A stretch of 64,000 nucleotides of DNA. Source: Meandrina meandrites (Eukaryota > Cnidaria > Anthozoa > Scleractinia > Meandrinidae). The stretch is taken from assembly GCA_963693305.1 (NCBI GenBank), contig OY855906.1, forward strand, positions 4,184,001 to 4,248,000, written 5' to 3'. The first letter of the stretch is position 1; the number at the start of each line of letters is the position of its first letter. The notes beneath the pieces are model-generated. The model was not told the origin of the DNA and searched no databases. It was given only the letters and a program-made list of their open reading frames with translations. The translations under genes were made by a program, and so were the position numbers. Below, in pieces: positions 34,001 to 45,812 of this stretch.

Positions 34001-36172
34001 TACACAATATTTGCACTGAATCTTCTGTTATAAATATGCCAGCTTATTTAGAACACTATGATACTTGTGAAATTACTCTCAACTCTTTCCTCTAGAGTAG
34101 CAAATAAACTATCAATTTTTGTTTCATCACAGTGTTGTTCTTTATTTTTAGATTGTTTGCATCATTTTGTCAATAATTTCAAATTCCTTTTTCACTTATT
34201 GATTGAATGCTTGATAATTGTGCAGTGAAACATGATAAACACTTGTGTACTATAATAGAAGTACAGTCATAGCCCTGTTTTGGGTTATTTTAATAACAAC
34301 AAGGTGTCTGTATCAACCAGGCTCTATGGAGAACAACCCTCCAAGTTTATTTTTTTCCTTAGTGGTCATTTGGCCACTGACTGCTTAAGTTTGGTCGCCA
34401 GTGAAAAATTTTAGTCGCTAAATTAAGCTCACACTTTCAATCCTTCTTCTCAATTTTAGTCGCCAGGCTGGCGACTTCAGTTCCAATTTAGTCGCCAGCT
34501 CCAAAATTGTAGTCGCCATGGCGACTAAAATGGTCTTAACTTGGAGGGTTGGAGTGTCATTTCAAGTGGCTTTGGCCCTAACCCATACATGTTCTCTTAC
34601 AATAGCCCCCTTAACCCATATTTTGTATACAGTTTTTGTGGTCGCTACAGCAATTCCCTTCTATTAAAGAGGTTTGACAGCAGGGGTTGTGGTTGCGGTA
34701 CTTTACATAACAGCCCAAGGATCAAGATATTTATAGATTGAATTACCATTCGTAACACAGACAGCCCGCAATATATGTAATAAAGTTGTGTTTATTTATG
34801 CATGCTTCAGCCACTATGCCTACTTCCATGTATTTCGGAAAACTCACAGTCCTAAGGAAAACAATATCCTAGAGTTGATACTTTTCTTTAGCAATTCTTT
34901 TCAGCCCCATTGCCAAGCACTAGAATGGTAACACTTCCTGTCCGGAAAACACTTAATAGATCATTAATTGGCTACGAAAGACATGCACGGGATCTCCTTT
35001 CGTTTTCCATCGTCATCAAGTCGCACAAACATTCCAAAATATTGCAAGGTCTTGCAATTGCTGGGAATAAAAATCTCTACCGAATCCTAATTAAGTTTAT
35101 CACAAAATCTAGATCTTCAAGAGATTTGTTTGCCGAGTTGATGGCGACCTTCGATTTGTTTATAAGAACTTCACAAAAGACGATTTAGCGAACACAATAC
35201 AGCCTGCGGGCAATTAAAAGCGGTGTGGTAACAGCGGTATCTTGCGGTTTCGAAAACTGTTCCCCTCCGCGATTCAATCTTCACAAGTGCCCCCAAGCGT
35301 TGCAATGCCATCTTTTCCCTCAGCATTCCCACAGTAAATCATCACTTCAAATGTACAAAAGTACTCGAAGATCAGTGATATGATTGTGAAAACAAAAGCA
35401 ACTCACTTACCGCCATTTTGAAGTCTATCATACGGAACGAGGAAATCTTTGGGAATAAATCCTTCGACACCGTTCATATTTGCGACCCAATACCAATCTT
35501 TGTCGTCTTTGTTCAAAACCCGGACTATATCCCCTTTCTGAGCGTTAATGTCGTTCTCATCGCAAGCAATGAACTCAAATCTAACGATGTAATCACCGAA
35601 ATTATTTTTCTTGAAATTAAACGCCGGTGTAGAGTCTGTTTGCACTTGCAACGAGTCGAGGAAGGAAGCGTTGCGAAAATTATTCCGTTGAAGGCCTTTT
35701 TGTTTCTCTTTCCTTTTCTCGTATTCTTCCTCTGCAACACAGTACGTAAACGGCACAAATCCTTCTTTACCATCGTTAGTTATAATATAAATCCAGTCCG
35801 TTTCTTGGTATAAAGCTTTGACATGTTGCCCGCGTTTCACGGCCACTTCGTCCTCGACGCAGGGTATAAAATCGTGTAAAACAACCATTTTTCGAGGTTC
35901 AAATTCAATTTCGTTGTCATCTTCCTCCTTCCCTAACTCCACAAGGGAATCCACACTGTTGCTGCCAGTGATACGTCCTTTAGTATTTCCATTTGGAGTG
36001 GTGTTTTTTTGTTCTTCATCTCGATACCCTGTCAAAGAAATTGACAAGCGGAGTGAGACCAGCGTGTAAACAAAAACCTAATAAACGGTTTTCAAACACG
36101 ACCGTTAGCTAAAATCGACTACTCACGTTTTCTTCGTCTCCTTGGAATTCTCATGGGGCAGAAAAAGGCCAT
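31048..36172 (-). CDS. Dlish: Three-SH3 adaptor resembling Dlish
   Basis: Three coding exons, 36127-36172, 35411-36028 and 31048-31511, with phase-1 introns at both joins, giving 375 residues. The N-terminus MAFFCPMRIPRRRRKR is a short Cys-containing segment followed by basic residues, much like the start of Drosophila Dlish as I recall it. SH3 domains lie at ~61-115, ~161-212 and ~311-368. Each has an ALYxx/ExD-type acidic RT loop, a central Trp, and a G(F/Y)(V/I)P motif (EGFVPFTY, EGFIPKDF, QGYVPRSC). A Ser/Thr/Pro-rich linker (~222-300) precedes SH3-3. In flies Dlish binds the Fat and Dachs proteins and palmitoyltransferase Approximated in Hippo and planar polarity control; whether it does so here is inference. 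The 3.9 kb second intron carries several mobile elements. Confidence 0.85.
31584..33030 (-). repeat. TTAA-flanked repeat, split by a later insertion
   Basis: The two flanks of the Tc1-like insertion (31584-31646 and 32773-33030) join into one inverted copy of the ~390-bp repeat seen intact at 44338-44729 and 45421-45812. The left end TTTAAAGGAGCAATGTCAC matches the reverse complement of the right end at 45.8 kb. The right part is truncated near 33030. Confidence 0.7.
31647..32772. mobile_element. Non-autonomous Tc1/mariner-like element with ~225-bp inverted repeats
   Basis: 1126 bp, with ends CAGTGCGACTACTCAAACC and its inverse, flanked by TA on both sides (31645-31646 and 32773-32774). The inverted repeats extend ~225 bp inward with few differences. 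The interior (~31960-32340, plus strand) still reads as an N-terminal transposase-like helix-turn-helix (LQERVLDLHHTGMNQQIIAG, then a stop, then FVQNVLRDYYLNNSS). It has one in-frame TAA and no DDE catalytic domain, so it is a decayed non-autonomous copy. It lies in intron 2 of the Dlish-like gene. Confidence 0.8.
33063..33263. mobile_element. hAT-like MITE, 201 bp
   Basis: Inverted ends AGGCCCTGCCAGGG / CCCTGGCAGGGCCT, flanked by GTTCAAAG and CTTCAAAG (8 bp, one mismatch). The interior has repeated GTCGCTTGTC / TGTCGCT blocks. No coding content. Confidence 0.7.
33560..33935 (+). mobile_element. Degenerate SINE copy with V-SINE-like core
   Basis: Shares CTTGGGCAAGACAC, CCCATTCAGGTG, CCCTGCGACAGACTAG and AATCCCATCCAG with the SINE at 5037, in order but with extra sequence between them. 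The tRNA-like head is not recognisable. It is in Dlish-like intron 2. Confidence 0.6.
34370..34532. repeat. TTTAGTCGCCA-iterated repeat
   Basis: TTTTAGTCGC, TAGTCGCCAG and the inverse GGCGACT occur about eight times within 160 bp, including the palindrome GTCGCCATGGCGAC. Function unknown; likely an interspersed repeat. Confidence 0.5.
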
Positions 36173-38389
36173 GGTGAAATAAGACTGCCGCAGAAAATCC
36201 GAAGATCAGTGGACTCTTCAACCGTGCGATCAAAAGAATGTGTGTTGATGTGTGAATAAACTGAGGTTGATTGCACTCTGGGAAGTGCTTTTGTCTGATC
36301 GTCCCATGGGACAAACGAGTTTTTCTTTGGGGAGGGGAGGCAGGGTAAGGACCTGTTTCGGGGAAAATGGGGAACAGTGCATGTTGGTGTAGCAGCTCAC
36401 ATCTCTTTTGCAACTAATATCAGCTCTAGATGCTATTTTAGTCATTTATTCATCGCTAATTATTAGAACAATTGAATTATTGCCATTTTTTGTAGGCGTT
36501 TGATTTAATTTTTCTCGTGATTTCACAATAATTGTAATTAGCTTTTGTCATGCGTATGTGAGCATTTCCCTACGAAACTTGCGCACTATGAATATTAAAT
36601 TATTACTATTAATTTAATATTAGCAGAAGCATATATATGCTTCTGTTATTAGCTTTCGTAAGCTTGTAATTCTACCGGTCCTCTAATGTAGCAGTTGCTA
36701 GAAATTATTTTTGGCGCTAGGGGCATTGTTCGAGTTAGTTTGTTCTATTATTCTCTTCAGTGAAGGATACTCACTAGCCATTCATGCGAGACCTTGCGAG
36801 TGCTGCTCGCTGACGCATTTTAGCCGGTGCAGCTGGCATCTCAACTAATAATATTTCCTCTATGTCATTTTTGGGGGAGTATTTTTCTAGTATATTTCTG
36901 GGCATGGAAGGGTTTTGCAAGAGAATTGGCGAACAGCTCATTTGGTTGAAACATCAAACAATTTATACAACGCGGCAAGACTTAAAAAAACACAAACCTA
37001 TACCAACATTCTCTTTCATTATCAATATCTTGTTTTCCGTCCTGATATATAAATAATAAGCTCCTTGGTCAGTTCGCCGTTTATTTCTGGCTGCGGCCAT
37101 GGCGGCTTTACTCTTTTCGGCATCGTATTCTATTCAATGCATGGCACTCCCCTATTGAAAAATATGTGCTTGGTTTGACCACCAGAGTCTGAGAGAAATT
37201 CGCCCACGCTGCCGAAAAGCCGCGCGCACGAAGACTTAAATATCTCGAGAGCTCGGAGATTGACCCTATATCACTGGTTGAGTTGATACCGTTGTTAATA
37301 TAGGGAGGTCGGTATCTTTATAGTCAGTATCATATCATGACCGCTAGGCTAAGTTTTAGGCAATAATAGTTTTCGCAACGATACACAAAAAGCATGTTCA
37401 ATCGTTCAATATAAACTTCGCGAACGGAAAAAAAAGGAATACCCTGTATTGACCTACAACAATAATGAAATAATAAATAAGAATAAAATTCACGTTCAGT
37501 GGAATTAAATAATATATGTTGTTCAAGGATGGCAGGCAAGCATACAGTGTGAGGAGATTGTGGAAAGAAGAAAATATAAATCTTTCTCAGAATCCAACCT
37601 CCAGGGGCTCAGAATCGCTATTCACGCCGTCATTCTCGGTGTCCCCTTCCTTTATCCACGAGACTTGTGTATAATAAGCAATATTTTTTTCTTGAATAAA
37701 GAAACACTACAGTGACATTCCTCTGGTTACGCGGTCTCTTTGCAAAACGGGGCCTCCTACACCAGTAATTACAACCCAGGAACTTGCTAGTCAGATATAT
37801 TAGACAGTAGCTCGTGTATTGAACAGAGTACGGAAACAGCGAAGTGGAAATGCGCAAATGATTAATAAGCAATTTGAAGGAACTACGTCAAGGAACTGAG
37901 CCCATTTTGGAAAGTTTAGTCTTAATTTTCGTAGCACAAATTTTGCCAATCGTAATCATTTTAACTTTTCGTTTCTTAGTAAACAAAAATAAAAAGCCCT
38001 GTTTGCAAAAGTAGTGTGTGCAGATAGGGATAGAAAAACGCACGTAAATGTCTCATTTATTTAATGTGGTCAATAAACATGATTCGACGAATATCTCGCA
38101 ATGTGTATTGCTACGTTTTGGCAATAATAACTGGTTGGCAATGACATGAGTATATAAAAAAAATAATGACACAACTGAGGCGAACAAAGTCTAAGGAATT
38201 GCATTATTCACTCTCTCCTGATTATTGCTTTTGGCCCCTTCGCGAAAACTTGCTCATGTGGTTTTCAAGCTGCCCCAAAAAGCAGAGAATCAATTTCTTG
38301 CTTGAATTATTGTCTCCAAATGATAAAGATTAACAATTTTCAATTAAAGAATGTTTCTAGATTGAGGGTCTGTATCGGGTGCTGAAATC

Positions 38390-38580
38390 TTAGTTATCTG
38401 TTCCATTTTCGGCCATTTTTCAGCTTTCAGTTGAAATTTCAACTCATCAGCTATCAGTAAAGAGTCAGTAAATTTTGCGGATCTCAGATATCAGCATCAG
38501 TTAAAAAAGGCGTCACGATCATTTTCTCAGCTTACAGTTAAAATTTTGACCAATTCTCAGCTATCAGTTTAACCCCCTAG
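38390..38580 (+). repeat. Degenerate CAGCTATCAGTT iterations
   Basis: Phrases such as CAGCTTTCAGTT, CAGCTATCAGTAA, CAGCATCAGTTAA, CAGCTTACAGTTAA and CAGCTATCAGTTT recur with spacing of 20-60 bases. No coding signal. Confidence 0.5.
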
Positions 38581-41384
38581 ATTCAAACACTGAGAAATTT
38601 ATCCGTCATTGATTTTTAATATGCACTGCATGCAATTTACAAATTAATGTGAGCGCGATTGGGACTTTTTCAGTCACGTAATGGAATCGGTAAGAAAAAA
38701 AAATATCGTTTGTAAGCAAAAACTATTGCGGATTTACACAGTACATTACTTGCACAATATTTAAAAATTCTTTCACACTGCGCTCGCATTCGATTACCAA
38801 TACTTTATATCCTTTTTGCCCATAGGAAAGGAAGCGGTTTGATTATATTATGTCGTTTTTTAGTGTCTTTGACAAAAATAAAACGAAAAAGTAAACCAGA
38901 TGACACAACCCCTCATACTATGAATACTCTCGTCCTATTCTTTCTGCTAATAACACACGCGCGCTTTCAAGAAGCATAAGTAAGCTACTTACCGGCCAGC
39001 CCACAATATCTTAGTCCGCAAAAACGCCATTAATTCATACGTATAGGAATACGTTATATTTTTTATAGAAGCTTTTGACCGATTGTAACCTATGTGTTCT
39101 TTTTAGCTTTGAAGGATACCTGTCTCTTTCAGTAGAAAAATCCTGTCAACACCTTGCAATATCCTTAATGTGTAAGTTACAATCGTCGTCCAAAAGCGTT
39201 CTTTGTTTTTTGCTTTCAAAAGCCGCTAGTAATCTTATCTCAAACCGGATCTCCTAAACGGCTAACTCGTATTTTAGTGTAACTTGAAATTCTTTTCACT
39301 AATGCGTTTCAAAAAAGTAATAACAAATATTTGATTTAAAAGTCTTATCGTTCCTTTTCTGTATACATTTATACTTTAAAGTTAATTTAAAGATCTCAAA
39401 CGAATTCCATTTGCACCTTTTGCTTTCTTGGTAACTTGTTAATCATGCATTATGTTTTGTTATAAAGAATAGCTTCTAAAAGAAATTCATTTGAATTAGC
39501 CTTGTGTCTTGTGGCAAACGAATGCAATTTAAAGTCTTTCTTCGGCTGCATTTACTAGATTCTTTCGTAAATGTGATCTAACTCTAATCGTCGGGATTTT
39601 GACATTATATTTACAAATATATATTCCATTGACTTCAAGTTTGAAAACATTTTATCGTTAATAAACAATTCCACTCAGAAATTTGCTCATTTATTACCAC
39701 AGGCAAATTTTTCCATTATAACTTTGCATAAAGAAGCTGTCAAAAATAATGTACATTTCGTATTTTCGCACTTGTGGGTGTAATTCGTTTGAATAACCTT
39801 ATCTCTCTTCAAAGAATTCTATTCTCCTAATTATTTTTCGTTGCACGAAAGGCGACAATTTCAATCAGCGAAAAAAAATAAGGTGAAAACTGAAGGTTCC
39901 AAAAAGGAGAAGCAATATCAAAGATGAATACTTATCAGCCTTATCATGCGTTGTACGTACCTTTCTCCAAGTATCATGTTAAAGAAATACATATATATAA
40001 TATTTGCAATTTTAGATCGTTAAAAAAGTTGCATTTTGTATTGTTGCACTCTTTGTACGATCTCTCGAAGCAACAAAAGAGGACTTGTCCACTCGAACCA
40101 CTTTAAAATTTCATCATTCTTGAAAATGAGCACGGAATTATGTCTCGTTTTAATTTATCACCTCCATTTGAGTTGGCTAGCTGTTTGCAGATGTGCTTTT
40201 CATTACTGATTGCAAAACCCTGTTGCTAGCTAGCTCAGATCAAGACTGTGCCATGCTAATACAAGTGGGCTGCCGACTGGAGAAAAGTAATTTCTTGTAC
40301 ACTGTTAGGTGACTCGTGATCAGTTCACAAAGGTTTGTACTTTTAATTTTGTTTCACTTTACGCAAATACTGTTTATTATGTAATATCCGATCAGTCGGC
40401 GGGTTATTTTTGACTATTATTCTACAAATGTTCAGCTAGCGATGTTTGCCGATCAAAGCTACACGATATGAGGGGCAATGAGTTATGGTTCCATGATGAA
40501 TGACTGTGGTGTTAAGTGTGGTATAACTATTAATCTATGGTTAAACTCTGCAGTACGGCACGGACGAGTCAATATCCGAGCATTAAACACGAAGTCTTAG
40601 TTTAAGATCGAACGATATGAAACAGTTTGCCGCAGGCAACAACAACAACAACAACAAGCTTAATTTGAATGACTACATAGGATTAGCAGGCAGCAAAGAA
40701 TGATGATAACCATTGAAAACCTTTACTTTTAAGCCTTGCATAATCTTGAAAATGTGGCTGAATTCAATGCCATTCAAAAGCCATCAGTACACGCACCTTC
40801 TTTAGTTGCGAAGCAATTTTTTTACCATTTTTACGGCCAGTTTACGTCTTCGTTAAGACGGGAATAAGTTTACATTCCCGTTTATACGAGCAGTTTCAAT
40901 GTGAGTCTAAATTAAGATAACCATCTCAAAACCCTGATCCAAAATAAATCGCGCCCAGTTTGAGAGACAGTTAGCCGCGAGGGGTAATTTTGTAGCATTT
41001 GTACGTCCAGTTTGCGTGTAATTTTAGCCGTGTCTTTTATAGTCGCGTCTTATTTTTCTCGTATAAATAGCCTTTTATGTGCGCAACATTTTCACTCTGC
41101 TGAAAGTGGGCACACGTTAAAATTGTTGCGCGCAGTGTTGCAGACGAAATAAAAGAAGCGATTCCTGCCGGTGAGTGCGGTGAACGTGGAGTTGTGGGAC
41201 TGTTAAGCCACATGATCCCTGTTTTCCCGCCTTTCATAGACAAAATGCACGGGGCCTGGGAACAGGCAGAGGCATTTCTATTTTGCTGAACCGTGTGGCG
41301 CGCAGCAGTTTAAGGGATGTACACAAGATATAATTTAGACATTGAATGTACGGGTTCGAAGTTTCATGTTTGTTTTATAAGAAC

Positions 41385-41625
41385 ACAGATGGGGAACTGA
41401 GCTGGACTCCGGATCGAGCGGTCCGGACTCGAGCCTTGGCCGGGGGCACTTCATTGTGTTCTTGGGCAAGACATAGTTTCCTCGCTCCACCCAGGTGTAT
41501 AAATGGGTACCGGCGAATTTACTACTGGGGTAACCCTGCGATGGACTAGCATCTCAACCAGGAGGGAGTTGAAATACTCCTAGCCGCTTAATGCTACAGA
41601 AACCGGGATAATCTCTGGCAGCGTC
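41385..41625 (+). mobile_element. 5'-truncated SINE copy with V-SINE-like core
   Basis: Starts inside the tRNA-like head (GCTGGACTCCGGATCGAGCG, box B region GGACTCGAGCC). It continues colinearly with the 5037 copy through TATAAATGGGTACCGGCGAA and GCGATGGACTAGCATCTCAA to AAACCGGGATAATCTCTGGC. The V-like core is intact although the head is damaged. Confidence 0.75.
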
Positions 41626-44337
41626 GCAAGTTTGATCGACGTCGTCGTAGGTTTTGAGTCAATATTTTGAATCCATGTCAACGTTGCACCTGTGCAAGCA
41701 TGAATCCTAAACATCTGATATTGCGTTGCAAGATTTCTTTTACAATTGCTATTTTCTACTCACCTCTCAGGGAAAAAAATAACAAAGTAAAATAACAATC
41801 GCACCTGCTTTACAATAAATTTCCTTGTATAAAACATAGTTGGTACATATTCAGGCTAACTGCCGAGGTAAATATCAAATTATCTCTTTAGAGACTGAGA
41901 GAAACAAAAGGTAAAAGACATTGCTAGTTGTGGATAAACTTAAGGGTGTTTTGACAACGGAACTGTAAGGGGTATCACGTCTACACAGCTACTTGCAGTA
42001 ATTATAACATTTTCAATTGCAAGGGCCTGGAGCAGCTTTGCAAGAGAATTAGGTTTGTTTTCTGTCAGTCTAAAGAGTACAAGCTGTGAGACACGGAACT
42101 ACTCGGTTTTATTGCTAACATTCCTGAAAATCACCTTGTTTTTGGTAAGGATTGCATTATATCCGGTAAGTGCTTTTACCTTGTGCGGAAATGGCTTCAC
42201 AATTTCGCAGAGAGAAACTTACCCTGCAGCAGAGTAAAGCTCAAGTTAAGCCTGACTAAGGGTTGAAGAAGAATTGAGTCAGTTTATTAGTCAATATCAA
42301 GTTTAGTTGTATTTGTTTTTATTCGTTATTGAAAATAGCTTGGAGTCTCCTGCAAGTCTACCGCTGTCTAACAAGAAAAAATATGAGGGTCGCAAGCAGC
42401 TCTTACGTTAGTTGACGAGAATTCATTAAGGAGCTTTTAGCAAGAACGACAATGAATCCGAGGACAACGCCTGGTGAAAAAAATAAATTCAATGTCGCGG
42501 TTATCAAGATGTGTTCAATGTTTCACTGCATTGGTTTAGTAACTAGCAGTCCAGCTGAATATGTAAAGAGAGCGTTCATCCATATGGAAATACTAAAATT
42601 TAGCCGTCGTCGTTAAGTTCTCCAAAATACGTAGAATGTGGTGATTTCACGTTGTTGTTTCGCATGTTGAACGGCCAAGAAATGTACCAAGATTTCGAAA
42701 GACTTAACAAGGCAAGTGCGGAGCTATTATTCGGCTCATTTTTCTCGTTCGCGTCGCCGTCGTAGTTTGCGCTCCCAATTGTCTCTTACGGCAACAAGAA
42801 ATAACATCTAGACAACACCAGCAAGCTGGATACAATAAGGAATTTGTAGTTATTGTACAGAGAACCAATACTTTTTGTTAAACTGAAGAAAAGAAACACC
42901 TGTTTATTGCACTTTGAGTGTGTCTCCCTCCAAGTAGAAAATTTCTTGATTCACCGGAAAAAAAATTACGAACTTTTCCGAATCTATTTTTTTCATTTCC
43001 TCTCGTTCCTTTGTTTTATGAATCATTTTAGAGCTTCTTCTAACTAAAACGTTTGTAATGATTTACATACTCTTTGGTTAGGATGAAATTTATGTTTGTA
43101 TTATAAAATTGAAAGTTTTGCTTGTAAATCAAACACAATCATATTCATTTTCAGTATATGTTCCGTGTTCGGATTGATTATTTCATCTGTCTCTTATTTA
43201 GTACTATATATGGTTTTACTTTTTCGTGCTTGTGGACTCACCTTAAAGATACGTCGTCGCCATCATCTATTTGCCACATAACAAGAGTAATTATTTACAA
43301 TTTGTACAGTGCATGTAGGGTGAGGAAACCACCAGGCTTATAGGGGATCAATATAATTATAATTGAGCTGTGAGTTAATCATCTTTTTCTTAACAGTAGG
43401 AAAGCTTGTTGAACCAGTGATAGATATTGGGAGCAGTAAGGATGCGATATCTCGTTAGTCTTTATAATAATGCCTCATTTTTTAAAAAGGTTTTTAACAT
43501 ACAGTTTAAAATTATGTTGTGGAAAATTGTTGGTTTCTGCTTACAAAAATCGCTGGTTGAAGTTTACTAGTTGCTGGGTGAATTACATGAAGTTATTTTA
43601 TCTGTATTAGTCTATTTGACAAAATTTTGTAAAAATTAATGACTCCACGTACGCAATTTTTTTTTTTTTCAAATCACAAGTAAGAACTTAAATAGTTATC
43701 GTGCAGAACAGGACCAAACGTGTACGGGCAAAAATATTAATCATTTAAGTGTTCTTTAAACGTTTTTACATTTGAATACACTAGTCATTTTGAACAATAA
43801 ATCAAACCAACCCAGTTAATTGAAGTATTTTATTCAAGTTGTAAAAAGACATTTACAGGAACCACAATTCTCTCGAAAATTCGGCATCGTTACTGCTTTT
43901 TTTCAGTACAATAGCGTCTAGAAATTGTAATTAAAAAAATCTCGAGTGGCCTTTCTTAACAACAAAGTGAAAAACGTCATACTTCCATGTGGGTATCAAT
44001 GAACCATCTGTAATGCGCATTATGCGGTGAAGCTTTAAGAATAAATCCCAGTGCAATTAACGATCGTATATTTTCTAAAAGGGTCAGTTAAATGAGAATA
44101 ACCGTCTTTAGTGCTATTACGAAGAGAAGTGAGATCGACTTCGTTGTCTTAATTATTCTTGTTTTAATATCTGAATTGGCATCAGGAAAAAATACCTTAT
44201 CAAAAAGACCATGCCGCCGATTTCTCAAAAGTGGTTTTTTTTCTCTATATCTTTTAAAAGCTTCAATAAACTTCAGACGATGATGGCGAAGCCGTGAGGC
44301 GATTTATTTCCAGAAAGGTAATAACGCCTAAACGAGG

Positions 44338-44729
44338 TTTAAAGGGACGTTGTCACCGTTTTAACAGATTTTTGGGCCAAAATATTATATTTGTGGCGCG
44401 GGAAACCTAAAAATTAGGGGATATATTTATCTACAGTTGCTATATTAGAGCACTGAAATTGTCACCAAGCGTTTTCTGGCTGCAGATGGCCTAGGTGGTA
44501 ATGGATTGTAACTTGAAAAATTAAGGCAAAACTTTTCAAGTTGTTTCCGGGCGTCTTAAAAAAAAAAATCAATATTTATAGTCTTAGTCTGATTTATATC
44601 CGCAAACTAAGGTTATATCTTCCTTTAGATGTTCAAATATAAATGTTTTTCATGGGTTAAACCTACCACAAATTTCAGAACAGTTTAGACCAAACATCTG
44701 CGAAATCCCCGTGGCGTAGCTCTTTTAAA
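44338..44729 (+). mobile_element. TTAA-ended repeat, copy 2 (~390 bp)
   Basis: Begins TTTAAAGGGACGTTGTCAC and ends near GGCGTAGCTCTTTTAAA; the ends are a short imperfect inverted repeat with TTAA at both edges. It aligns along its length with 45421-45812 and with the split copy at 31584-33030. Non-coding. Confidence 0.65.
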
Positions 44730-45154
44730 AATCAATAACAAATATACTGTCTTCAATGCGGACATCAAAGCGGCAGGAAAGCGTGTCAGTCCTTTTTATT
44801 GAGATGTCGGTATTACAAAGGGAGAGTTTTTATGAATTTTTATCTCTATCGGACCAGCTGCACTGTCTAATAGAGAGGCATGTGTCTGTGTTGTGTCCAT
44901 ACGGAAAAGTTCGACTGTACTCCTTTTCAGTAAGAGGACCAAAGAGGAACATTGCTGAGAATATTTCTGGCAAAGTTCAGCCACATCTTCCAACAATGGT
45001 GTAAACGACAGTGTGTAACTGAAGTCAGTAAAATGGGGAAGCCTTTCCTCTAGTAATAATAAAATAACCTCAGTTATTTTAACCTGGTATGAGAAGTCAC
45101 TCGATGCGATGAAACACGGATCAGAAAGAACAAAAAAGAGATGGACTGGTTCGG

Positions 45155-45285
45155 GCAAGGATGGATAACGCTATCCACTGGATAAATCACTATCCAGTGG
45201 AAAGCGTTGATTGTTAAGAAAATATCCACTGCATAACGATTTATCTGGTGGATAGCGTTATCCATCTTTTAAACAACTGCGTTCA
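45155..45285. mobile_element. GGATAACGC-type MITE, copy 3
   Basis: The cleanest of the three copies. GGATAACGCTATCCACTGGA and TCACTATCCAGTGGAAAGCG are followed by the inverse blocks ATTTATCTGGTGGATAGCG and TTATCC, making nested palindromes. Confidence 0.7.
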
Positions 45286-45420
45286 AGGCGAGCTGTATAA
45301 TGTTTTTCATATCAAATGCATTTTAAAATAATAATTTGCTAGCGTTTAGCAAGTTGAAAAGAATTCTTTCCTCGTTACTAGGAATCTAATGAAGATTTTT
45401 CAAGATATTTCGAAATTTTC

Positions 45421-45812
45421 TTAAAGGGGCATTGTGACGGATTTTAATAGCCATAATATGTATTTGTGTCGCAGGAAACATAAAAATAATTGTCCATTTT
45501 TTTACAATTTGCTATATTAAAGCACTGAAACAGTTTACAAGCGTGTTTGCATGGCTGCGGATGGCTTGGATGGAAATGGATTACAACTTGAAAAATTTAG
45601 GATTAACTTTTCAAACTGTTTCCGCATAAGTTCAAAACATTGAAATTAATATATAGCCGCGGTTCTATTTCTTCCGCAAATTTAACTTATATTTTCCTCT
45701 TGATGTTCAAGGGTGATGTTGTTCATGGGTTAAGCTTCCTATACTACCAATAGTTTCAGAACCGTTTTGACCAAAAAATCCACAAAATTCCCGTGACGTA
45801 GCTCCTTTAAAA
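45421..45812 (+). mobile_element. TTAA-ended repeat, copy 3 (~390 bp)
   Basis: Starts TTAAAGGGGCATTGTGACGG and ends CCCGTGACGTAGCTCCTTTAA. Same family as 44338-44729, in the same orientation and about 700 bp away. The copies are diverged, so this is not a recent tandem duplication. Confidence 0.65.
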
